44,310 bases of DNA from JAVKBW01 sp964352715 (GTDB taxonomy: Bacteria > Pseudomonadota > Alphaproteobacteria > UBA8366 > Aestuariispiraceae), in contig CAYGSU010000033.1 in the NCBI GenBank assembly GCA_964352715.1, forward strand, positions 1-44,310, in the 5' to 3' direction. Under the pieces are notes generated by a model that did no database searches, had not been told where the DNA came from, and worked only from the letters and a program-made list of their open reading frames with translations. Position numbers and translations under genes: made by a program. Shown here one piece after another: positions 1-6,660 of this stretch (positions are counted from its first letter, which is position 1; every line of letters starts with the position of its first letter).

Positions 1-740
1 CCACCGCCACCGCCTGAACCGCCGCCACCGCCCGAGAGCAGGTTACCAACAAGGGTGTTTTCCCCCCCGTTGCCGGTACGGCCGTTGTTCCCATTGGCTC
101 CGTCTTCTCCCCGCCTGCCGTTCTGGCCGAATAGTTTGGAATTACCGCTCTGTCCACCGCCGAGGCCACCATTGCCCCCTCTCGATACCTCGAAGTCCAG
201 AAACGCGCCCCCTGAAACAAAGTCACCGCCGGCCGAACCGCCGAAACCAGCACCACCGGAACGACCGATATTGCCGCCAATGCTGCCGCTTGCAGAACGT
301 CCGCTTTCTCCCTGTTCTCCTGGCACCAAATTGAAAATATCACCGCCGCCGCCTTGGCCACCTGCACCGCCGAAACCGCCAAATCCGCCAGTACTGGCAC
401 CGCGACCAGATTCACCCGCCGTTCCACCGCCGGCATTTCCTGCTTCAACCTCAATGATCGACTCTATGACATTCATGTTGGTGCGGGACCGGATGATCAA
501 CGGCGCATTGCCGATCACCCGGATCGTGTCGAACGTGATGTTGACGTCTTCGAAGGTGAAGACCCGCGCACCGTTTTCCGTCGAAATGGTCGGATCGTTA
601 CCGACCCCCAACCGGAAGGAATTCGCATCGCTGGAGCGCGTGATGGTGTTGTTTGTCGTGTCGAAGGTGACCGTGCCGGCCTGGGCGCTCATGGCCAGCA
701 GGGACGCGGATGCGGCCAGAATGAAGCGTCGCAACATCAT
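1..740 (-). CDS. Secreted glycine-rich (PGRS-like) protein, C-terminus outside window
   Basis: The frame is open from an ATG at 740 to the left edge (246 codons), so the gene is partial. An AAAGGA ribosome site lies about 10 bases upstream; a second ATG follows directly. Residues 1-21 form a signal peptide (basic start, hydrophobic core, ending SAQA). Residues about 22-100 are a beta-rich segment (TFDTTNNTITR, FTFEDVNITFDTIRV). From about residue 100 to the edge the chain is dominated by Gly, with Asn, Ser, Phe and isolated Arg/Glu, in GGxGG and GxNG units such as GGFGGFGGAGG. No cysteine was found in the visible part. Such chains occur in secreted or surface proteins with Gly-rich repeats, sometimes ending in a PEP-CTERM, autotransporter or other sorting signal; that end is not visible. 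Function unknown; surface adhesion or matrix is only a guess. Confidence 0.8.
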   Translation of the reverse strand, partial: MMLRRFILAASASLLAMSAQAGTVTFDTTNNTITRSSDANSFRLGVGNDPTISTENGARVFTFEDVNITFDTIRVIGNAPLIIRSRTNMNVIESIIEVEAGNAGGGTAGESGRGASTGGFGGFGGAGGQGGGGDIFNLVPGEQGESGRSASGSIGGNIGRSGGAGFGGSAGGDFVSGGAFLDFEVSRGGNGGLGGGQSGNSKLFGQNGRRGEDGANGNNGRTGNGGENTLVGNLLSGGGGGSGGGG

Positions 741-1144
741 GTGGGAATTTTCCTTTGTCAATTACTTTGCCCAGCCTTTACCTGTCGGCTGGAAATCTGC
801 GCCCCAAGACTTCTGCTCGCGCCGGGATGTACCGACCCTTTTTGATCGGTAGAATAGTACCGCCCATCAATGAGAAAATCAGAACAATGATGGCCAAAAA
901 GAGAAAATATTTTTCTTTTTTTGCCCCGTAAATGAGCAAAAAGCCTCACACCGGCAAAAAGGTAGGTACATGTGGCGCTTTCGCCTGTCAGTCACGATGT
1001 AGGGAATGCGGGCGGGCCTTGCCGCAGGCCTGCAGGCACCTTCCGAACAGCAAAAACCCCGGGCCGAAACCCGGGGTCTTGCGTCACATCCTGATGGAGA
1101 TCCCGGATATGGTTCGGGAATCTTCAATCGGTCGATATCAATAC
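741..1144. other. Intergenic region with AT-only palindrome and terminator
   Basis: No convincing gene lies in these 404 bases. They form the leader of the glycine-rich gene (transcribed leftwards) and the 3' flank of the aminotransferase. Bases 896-922 are a nearly pure A/T imperfect inverted repeat (A5GAGA4 against T5CT7), far more AT-rich than the surroundings. The terminator at 1052-1077 is listed separately. The AT-rich patch could hold the promoter of the glycine-rich gene, but no clear -35/-10 pair could be assigned. Confidence 0.5.
1052..1077 (-). terminator. Rho-independent terminator after the class V aminotransferase gene
   Basis: Read on the reverse strand, an 8-bp GC-rich stem (ACCCCGGG with CCCGGGGT, arms 1070-1077 and 1056-1063) encloses a 6-base loop and runs into five T residues. 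It lies about 70 bases past the aminotransferase stop codon and separates it from the glycine-rich gene. Confidence 0.75.
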
Positions 1145-2377
1145 TTAAGCGGCTTCGGCGAACCGTGACTTGATGCGGCCGAGCACGGCGTTCTTGTTGA
1201 CGTCGTTGGCGCCCATCTTGATCAGCGCGTCAGCGAACTTGCTGACGATTTCGGTGATCGCGGCTTCCGACAACTGGTTCAGGATGCCGATCCGCACCTG
1301 CACCGGTTCCGACAGGGTCGGCCAGATGCAGAAGCCTTCGGCGCGGCAGCCGACGACCAGTTCCTTTTCGCGGCCGGCCAGCGCATCCGGCAGGTTGCAG
1401 ACAACAAGGCTGGTCATGTTCGACGTCACCTTGCAGCCCATCGACGAAACCGCTTCGCGCAGGATGCTTTCGTGGAACTTGTAGTCTTTCGCCTTCCGGG
1501 CGCGGCCATGTTCCAGCGACAGCCGCAGGGCTTCATGGAACGAAGCAACGGCGTAGCAGGAATGGGTCTGGTGGTAGGCCGGTGCGTCGACATCCTTGCC
1601 ATCCATGATGGCCCAGTGGCGCGCCGCCAGAACCGGATGATGGACGTAGGAATAGCAACCGCGCTTTTTGACGATTTCGATAAAGGCATCGGTGAAGCTG
1701 ACCGGCGCGTAGGTCAGCGGCAGGCCCAGAACGCCCTTCTGCGGGCACGATGCCCAGCCGACGACGGCGGGATAGTCGTCGATGCTGAAATCCTCGATGC
1801 CGAGGCTCGACACCGCATCAATCAGACCCATCACGCCGTGCTTCGCACAGGCATCGTTGAAGCCCTTGATATCGTTGATCCGGCCGCTGCCGGTTTCCCA
1901 ATGCGACATGAAAGCCCACATCGGCTTGTGTTCGGCCAAAGCGGCATCGACCATATCGCCCGAAACCGACGTGCCGTGCGGCACATCGATCTGGTGGACA
2001 CAGGCAGGGTTCGGCATGGCCGGGTTGGCGGCCAGTTCTTCCGGCGTCGAAGCCTTCATGCGGATCGACTGGCAGTCGATGCCGCTGAACGTGCCGTTGT
2101 TGAAGCAGACCACCGTATCGCCCGGCAGAATGACGCTGTGCAGGCAATCCAGGCCGTCCCAGCCAGTGCCGGCGATGGCATAGGTGTAGATGTTCTTGGT
2201 GCCCCACATTTCGCGCAGCATGACCTTGATTTCCTTCATGCCTCGAACCACGTCCGCCTGCATGTGGTCAGCTACGCCGGAACTGGCGAAAGCTTCCAGA
2301 ACGCGCGGGTCGGTATTGCCGGGCCCCGGGCCGGCGGCGAGGGTCTCGGGAATTACTAGCTTTGGAAATATGGTCAT
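1145..2377 (-). CDS. Class V PLP-dependent aminotransferase (alanine/serine-glyoxylate type)
   Basis: A 410-residue fold-type I PLP enzyme of the class V group (AGAT/SGAT/PPAT-like). The N-terminal AGPGPGNTDPRVLEAF matches the GPGP entry motif of alanine-glyoxylate and serine-glyoxylate aminotransferases. IDAVSS (187-191) supplies the Asp that contacts the pyridine nitrogen, and CPQKGVLG carries the probable Schiff-base Lys214. The frame is open up to 2572, but homology begins just after the ATG at 2377, so that start was chosen; the upstream extension is Ser/Pro-rich and does not look coding. The likely role is transfer of an amino group to glyoxylate or pyruvate; the donor cannot be read from sequence. 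It stands alone, divergent from the monooxygenase, and ends in a terminator. Confidence 0.85.
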   Translation of the reverse strand: MTIFPKLVIPETLAAGPGPGNTDPRVLEAFASSGVADHMQADVVRGMKEIKVMLREMWGTKNIYTYAIAGTGWDGLDCLHSVILPGDTVVCFNNGTFSGIDCQSIRMKASTPEELAANPAMPNPACVHQIDVPHGTSVSGDMVDAALAEHKPMWAFMSHWETGSGRINDIKGFNDACAKHGVMGLIDAVSSLGIEDFSIDDYPAVVGWASCPQKGVLGLPLTYAPVSFTDAFIEIVKKRGCYSYVHHPVLAARHWAIMDGKDVDAPAYHQTHSCYAVASFHEALRLSLEHGRARKAKDYKFHESILREAVSSMGCKVTSNMTSLVVCNLPDALAGREKELVVGCRAEGFCIWPTLSEPVQVRIGILNQLSEAAITEIVSKFADALIKMGANDVNKNAVLGRIKSRFAEAA

Positions 2378-2649
2378 CGGTTTCTCTGAGCTCTCTTCGG
2401 ATAAAGGCGGCTGTTCTTCTGCCGGCCGGGTTGTTGTTATCAGCAGGTCCAAATGATCGACGTCCACAGCGGCCCCACTACCGGAAGTGCGCACACTGTA
2501 TAAAATATTGCCGATTTGTAACTTCGGATACGACGAACATTCGCTGAATCGCGACCAAAGATAGGGCGACAAATCACGGCATCAAGGGGCTGACAATGAC
2601 CAGCCACATATACTATTGGTAGAGCTTCATCCTCAGAGCACACAACGTA

Positions 2650-3913
2650 ATGACAGACTTGCACGATCTACTGATCATCGGCGCCGGCTTTGCCGGCATC
2701 TGCATGGCCATAAAAGCCCGGCAGCATGGACTTAAGATCGCCGTCCTCGAACGGGCCAACGAGCTCGGCGGGACCTGGCGGGATAACACCTATCCCGGTT
2801 GTGTTTGCGATACCGAATCCCACCTGTACAGCCTGTCATTCGCGATGAAATCCGATTGGTCCCGGCGCTTCGCGCCGCAACCTGAAATTCTGGAGTATCT
2901 GAAAGAAACCGCGAGAGATTTCCGTGTGACTAACCTGATCAGGTTCGGTGAACAGGTTACCGACNNNNNNNNNNNNNNNNNNNNNNNNNNNNNNNNNNNN
3001 NNNNNNNNNNNNNNNNNNNNNNNNNNNNNNNNNNNNNNNNNNNNNNNNNNNNNNNNNNNNNNNNCCGCGCTGGATCGTCAGCAAGAACAACCGGCCCTTC
3101 GGATTCTGGCAGAGGTTCGTTTTCCGGTATGTACCGTTCCTGAAATGGGCCTACCGGCTGAAGATCCACTGGGATCAGGAAAAGGCCTGGCCGGCACTTC
3201 TGCGAGAGTCGATGCAGAAGACCGAAAGGACCGCTGGAATTACCGCCGAAATGAAGGAGAAAGTGGCGGATGTTAGGCTGGCCAGGAAGCTTATCCCCGA
3301 ATATCCACCGGGATACAGGCCGATCCTGCTGACGGACGATTACCTGCCCACATTGCAGCGCGACACTGTCGATCTTGTCACCGACGGCATTTCCCGCATC
3401 GACAAAGACGCTGTGGTGACGGATAGCGGTGAAAGAATACCGGTGGATTGCATCGTCATGGCGACCGGCTTCAAGTCGCATGATTTTCTGCCCGGCATAA
3501 ACGTGACCGGCCGCGCCGCGTCTAACCTGCACCGGCAATGGCAGCTGACCGGCGGCGCAAAAGCCTATCTGGGCATTACCGCACCCTTTTTCCCGAACCT
3601 GTTCTTCATGTTCGGCCCCAACACCAACCTGAGCCACACCTCGGTCATTTTCATGCTGGAATGCCAGACAAACTACGTGATTGAAGCAATCAAAACCGTA
3701 AAAAAGAAAAACGCATCGAGTATCGAGGTCACGCGTTCGGCCGAAGAAAGATTATACAGCAGCCTGGGATACTGGATTTTCTTAACAGTCTGGGAAAACG
3801 AACATATCGGCAAGCACGGCGACAAGATCGCCAACTATTACTGGCCAAAACGCACGCGGGATTACTGGTGGAAAACCCTCACCATCGACGAAGACCACTA
3901 CATGATTTCCTGA
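2650..3913 (+). CDS. Flavin-binding (Baeyer-Villiger type) monooxygenase, interrupted by assembly gap
   Basis: The N-terminal 105 codons contain the FAD Rossmann motif GAGFAG (11-16), then ELGGTWRDNTYPGC and SLSFAMKSDWSRRFAPQPEI, characteristic of class B flavoprotein monooxygenases. After the 100-N gap the chain resumes at PRWIVSKNNRPFGFW and runs through PVDCIVMATGFKSHDFLPG and a C-terminal NLFFMFGPNTNLSHTS, both typical of the family (CHMO, HAPMO). Such enzymes insert one oxygen from O2 into ketones or oxidise heteroatoms using NADPH. By family comparison about 110-120 residues are missing, including the NADPH-binding Rossmann motif and the BVMO fingerprint. The two halves lie in different frames when the gap is counted as 100, so the gap length is nominal. 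Substrate unknown. Confidence 0.85.
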
Positions 3914-3949
3914 TTGGCAACTCCGTCTGACAATCTGCTGCAATATCAT

Positions 3950-4004
3950 TATACCATTTGGTTGACTTAATTCTGAGTTGCCCTTAATTATACCAAATGG
4001 TTGA
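3950..4004 (+). promoter_or_regulatory. Paired ArsR operator, second copy overlapping the arsR start codon
   Basis: Two 16-base elements, TATACCATTTGGTTGA at 3950-3965 and TATACCAAATGGTTGA at 3989-4004, differ only in the central bases. Their 10-base cores, ACCATTTGGT and ACCAAATGGT, are exact reverse complements of each other and lie 39 bp apart centre to centre. The second core contains the ATG at 3997 and encodes the first residues, Met-Val. This fits an autoregulatory ArsR-type operator; binding is inferred. Confidence 0.65.
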
Positions 4005-4389
4005 ACAAGAAACATCTGACATGAACCGGATATTCCATGCGCTGAGCGATGGAACCCGCCGTGCCATGCTTCGCGAACTCTCGTATGGCGAACGAACGGT
4101 CAGTGAACTTGCCGATCCGCATCCCATGACCCTCGCCGCGGCATCCAAACACATCAAGGTTCTGGAAAAGGCAGGGCTTGTTCGCCGCGAAATCCGCTGG
4201 CGTACCCATGTCTGCCATCTTGAAGCTACGCCCCTGAAAACGGCCCAGGATGAACTGGCCTTCTACGAGCAATTCTGGACCAACCGGCTCGACGCCCTGG
4301 CGCATCTTCTCAATGAAGAAGATGCACAAGCATCGGCGAAAGCAACCGGATCGACCACCTCAGACAAACACACGGGAGAAAACAAATGA
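3997..4389 (+). CDS. ArsR-family winged-helix transcriptional regulator
   Basis: This 130-residue protein has a compact wHTH: NRIFHALSDGTRRAML, then ERTVSELADPHPMTLAAASKHI as the recognition region, then VLEKAGLVRREIRWRTHVCHLE as the wing. No metal-binding cysteine cluster is seen, so it belongs to the non-metal ArsR branch that is usually paired with SRPBCC (AHSA1) proteins. The start at 3997 sits inside the operator with no clear ribosome site, so the mRNA may be leaderless or nearly so; the ATG at 4021 is the alternative. It overlaps the next gene by four bases (ATGA), so the two are translated together. The likely role is autorepression of this small operon; the ligand is unknown. Confidence 0.88.
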   Translation: MVEQETSDMNRIFHALSDGTRRAMLRELSYGERTVSELADPHPMTLAAASKHIKVLEKAGLVRREIRWRTHVCHLEATPLKTAQDELAFYEQFWTNRLDALAHLLNEEDAQASAKATGSTTSDKHTGENK

Positions 4390-4916
4390 ACGCAGAAACC
4401 GAAGTCGATGAATTCGCCCGTTTGAAAGACGGCTCGACACTGCTGATCCAACGCTGGCTGCCGGGACCGGTCGACCGCATCTGGAGCTATCTCACAGAAA
4501 GCGAAAAACGTAGCAAGTGGCTGGCGGCTGGCGAAATGAGCCTGATGCCGGGTTCACCGCTGGAACTGGTATGGCGTAATGACAACCTCAGCGATCCGGA
4601 TGATCCGCGACCTTCCGGGTTTGACGAAGAAATGCGCATGCAGAGCCAGGTGATAGACGTCGATCCTATGCGAAGGCTGGTCATTGGCTGGGGCGACGGA
4701 GATGTCACATTCGAACTGGAACCGAAGGGCGACAGGGTACTGCTGACGCTGACGCATCGCGGGCTGGATGACCCATCCATGCGCAGCAAGGTCGCCGCAG
4801 GCTGGCATACGCATCTGGATATTTTCGGCGATCTGGCTGCTGGCAGAAAGCCACAGTCTTTCTGGTCCTCTTGGGCGAAAATTCGGGATATTTATTCGAC
4901 CCGTCTGTCGGAATAA
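4386..4916 (+). CDS. SRPBCC (AHSA1/START-like) domain protein
   Basis: A 176-residue single-domain protein with the Bet v1/SRPBCC pattern: LIQRWLPGPVDRIWSYLTES (first strand and helix), WLAAGEM, a middle strand set with RRLVIGWGDGDVTFELEP, VLLTLTHRGLDD, and a long C-terminal helix (AAGWHTHLDIFGDLAAG). The fold binds hydrophobic small molecules in a central cavity. Proteins of this subfamily are commonly encoded directly behind an ArsR regulator, as here (ATGA overlap, GGGAG ribosome site inside the regulator gene). The ligand and any enzymatic role are unknown. Confidence 0.85.
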   Translation: MNAETEVDEFARLKDGSTLLIQRWLPGPVDRIWSYLTESEKRSKWLAAGEMSLMPGSPLELVWRNDNLSDPDDPRPSGFDEEMRMQSQVIDVDPMRRLVIGWGDGDVTFELEPKGDRVLLTLTHRGLDDPSMRSKVAAGWHTHLDIFGDLAAGRKPQSFWSSWAKIRDIYSTRLSE

Positions 4917-4989
4917 CGCATAAACCGGCTTGCCATTCCCGACGGGTCAATGTGACGTGTCGGCAGGATAATTTAACTGGGGAATCGGC

Positions 4990-5637
4990 ATGATGGGCAG
5001 CAACAATTTCAGCGACGGGGTAACGAGCGGACGAGTCGACCTAGATACCGTTTCCTTCGACTATTTTCAGAAAGGAAACGGCCCGGACCTTCTGTGGATT
5101 CCGGCCGGCGATCAGACCGGCGACGTGTTCTTCGAACTGTTTTCATACTTCACCGACACGCACCGCTGCCTCAGCTACAATCCGCGCGGCGCGGGCGACA
5201 CCGAATGTTCGGAAGCGCCACCCTGGCGGATCGAGGATCTGGCCGCCGATTGCGCCGCCTTCATCGAAAAGGTCTGCAANNNNNNNNNNNNNNNNNNNNN
5301 NNNNNNNNNNNNNNNNNNNNNNNNNNNNNNNNNNNNNNNNNNNNNNNNNNNNNNNNNNNNNNNNNNNNNNNNNNNNNNNATGCTGGCGGCGCAATGGCGC
5401 GCCTGCATGGAATACGATTCCCGCGCCCGCTTGCCCGACTGCAAGGTGCCAATGCATGTGATTTCCTTCTCGCACGACCTGCAGACTCCGCCGGCGCGCG
5501 GCCGGCAGGTCGCCGAGCTTGCCGGCAACGGCCATTTCCATCTGCTGGAAGGGCTCGGCCATTATTCGATGTACGGTCATCGGCCCGGCGATGTCGCCGG
5601 CTGTATCCGGAAAATCATCGACAGCGAGGCCGGCTGA
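4990..5637 (+). CDS. Alpha/beta hydrolase fold protein, interrupted by assembly gap
   Basis: The N-terminal part (about 96 codons) shows the alpha/beta-hydrolase opening: strand YFQKGNGPDLLWIPAGDQTG, then HRCLSYNPRGAGDTECSE (oxyanion/loop region) and a helix leading to the expected nucleophile elbow. The gap at 5280-5379 removes the elbow (GxSxG) and roughly 100 residues. The C-terminal part carries MHVISFSHDLQTPPARG, with a candidate acidic Asp, and HFHLLEGLGHYSMYGH, with the catalytic-type His. Ribosome site GGGGA lies before 4990; a second ATG follows at 4993. It lies 73 bases after the SRPBCC gene on the same strand, so it may belong to the ArsR-controlled unit. Substrate unknown. Confidence 0.75.
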   Translation: MMGSNNFSDGVTSGRVDLDTVSFDYFQKGNGPDLLWIPAGDQTGDVFFELFSYFTDTHRCLSYNPRGAGDTECSEAPPWRIEDLAADCAAFIEKVCXXXXXXXXXXXXXXXXXXXXXXXXXXXXXXXXXXMLAAQWRACMEYDSRARLPDCKVPMHVISFSHDLQTPPARGRQVAELAGNGHFHLLEGLGHYSMYGHRPGDVAGCIRKIIDSEAG

Positions 5638-5646
5638 CCGGCCCGC

Positions 5647-6651
5647 TCAGCGGTTCGCCATCAGCCAGTCGCGATAGAGTTCCAGCGCGTCCGGCAACGG
5701 CAAAGGCCGCCACCCGGTGTCGCTGACGATTCGGGAAATGTCATAGGCGTTCCATCGACCGCCGGTTTTGGCCGGGTCAACGACGATATCGGCGTCTTCC
5801 GGTCCGACGATCTTCGCGGAAAATCCGGGCACCAGCCGCGCCACCATATCGACCAATTCAGCCATTGAAACGCGCACGCCATTGGCGACATTGTAGACCC
5901 GGTGGTTCAGCGCCGACGCGTCGAACAGCGCCCTTATGGCGCGCGCGACATCGCTGGCGATCAGGTAGTCGCCCGCCCCGCCGAGATCGGTCACCTTCAC
6001 CGCCTCACCCGCCAGCGCCCGACGCATGCACACGCCGGGATCGAGATCGACCGCGCGGGCCGGGGTTACCCGGTCCATCGGCCCGTAAATGCTGCTGAGC
6101 CGAACCACGACAACCGGCAGGCCGAGCTGGCTGGCCGCCTGCACGGCAAGCTGTTCACCGGCATATTTGGTAATGCCGTAAAAACCGTCCGGGTCGATAT
6201 AACCATCTTCCGGCAGCGGTTCGGCCTCGTTTTCCGGCCCGTGCGTGCCATAGACCGAGCCGGTGGAGACATGCACCATGCGGTGAAGATTCGGGCACCG
6301 GCTGGCAAAATCCAGTGCCCGCACCGCGCCCGTCAGGTTCACTTCAAGCGCCGCTGCGCCATCGGAAAAGCTTTTCGCGAAAAGCCGGCTGATCGAGGTG
6401 ACCGCCGCGCCGTGCACGATATGGGTGATGTCGTTCTCGGAAATCGTCGCCCAGACGGCCGGATCGACGACTGAGCCCTGAACGAATTTCAGCCGGCTCT
6501 CGACACCAGCGAACCACCCCATGGCCGCGTCATCCAGCGGCGCGGCGTCGAGAATGACGGCGCGGTTGTCACCGTTCGACTCCAGCCACTGTCGCACCAG
6601 ATGGCTCAGCACAAAGCCGCCACCGCCGGTAACAAGAAGGGTTTTCGTCAT
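5647..6651 (-). CDS. NAD-dependent epimerase/dehydratase (extended SDR)
   Basis: A 334-residue extended short-chain dehydrogenase. The N-terminus TGGGGFVLSHLV is a nucleotide-binding GxxGxxG variant (here GGGGFVLSH, with Leu where most have Gly). VHVST (126-130) and YGITK (158-162) form the catalytic Ser/Thr-Tyr-Lys set. C-terminal WRPLPLPDALELYRDWL is typical of UDP-sugar or related epimerases. The start has a strong AGGGGA site and lies nine bases after the valS stop, so it is probably co-transcribed as the last gene of the valS operon. Substrate is unknown: nucleotide sugar is most common, but UronDH-like and other small-molecule oxidoreductases share this shape. Confidence 0.85.
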   Translation of the reverse strand: MTKTLLVTGGGGFVLSHLVRQWLESNGDNRAVILDAAPLDDAAMGWFAGVESRLKFVQGSVVDPAVWATISENDITHIVHGAAVTSISRLFAKSFSDGAAALEVNLTGAVRALDFASRCPNLHRMVHVSTGSVYGTHGPENEAEPLPEDGYIDPDGFYGITKYAGEQLAVQAASQLGLPVVVVRLSSIYGPMDRVTPARAVDLDPGVCMRRALAGEAVKVTDLGGAGDYLIASDVARAIRALFDASALNHRVYNVANGVRVSMAELVDMVARLVPGFSAKIVGPEDADIVVDPAKTGGRWNAYDISRIVSDTGWRPLPLPDALELYRDWLMANR

Positions 6652-6660
6652 GCCAGTCCC

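Noticed and set aside
55..852. Forward Pro-rich open frame
   Set aside because: It is the complement of the glycine-rich gene, which has a ribosome site and a signal peptide on the other strand.
2586..2615. CTGACA and TATACT ahead of the monooxygenase gene
   Set aside because: Spacing is only 13-15 bases, too short for a confident sigma-70 promoter.
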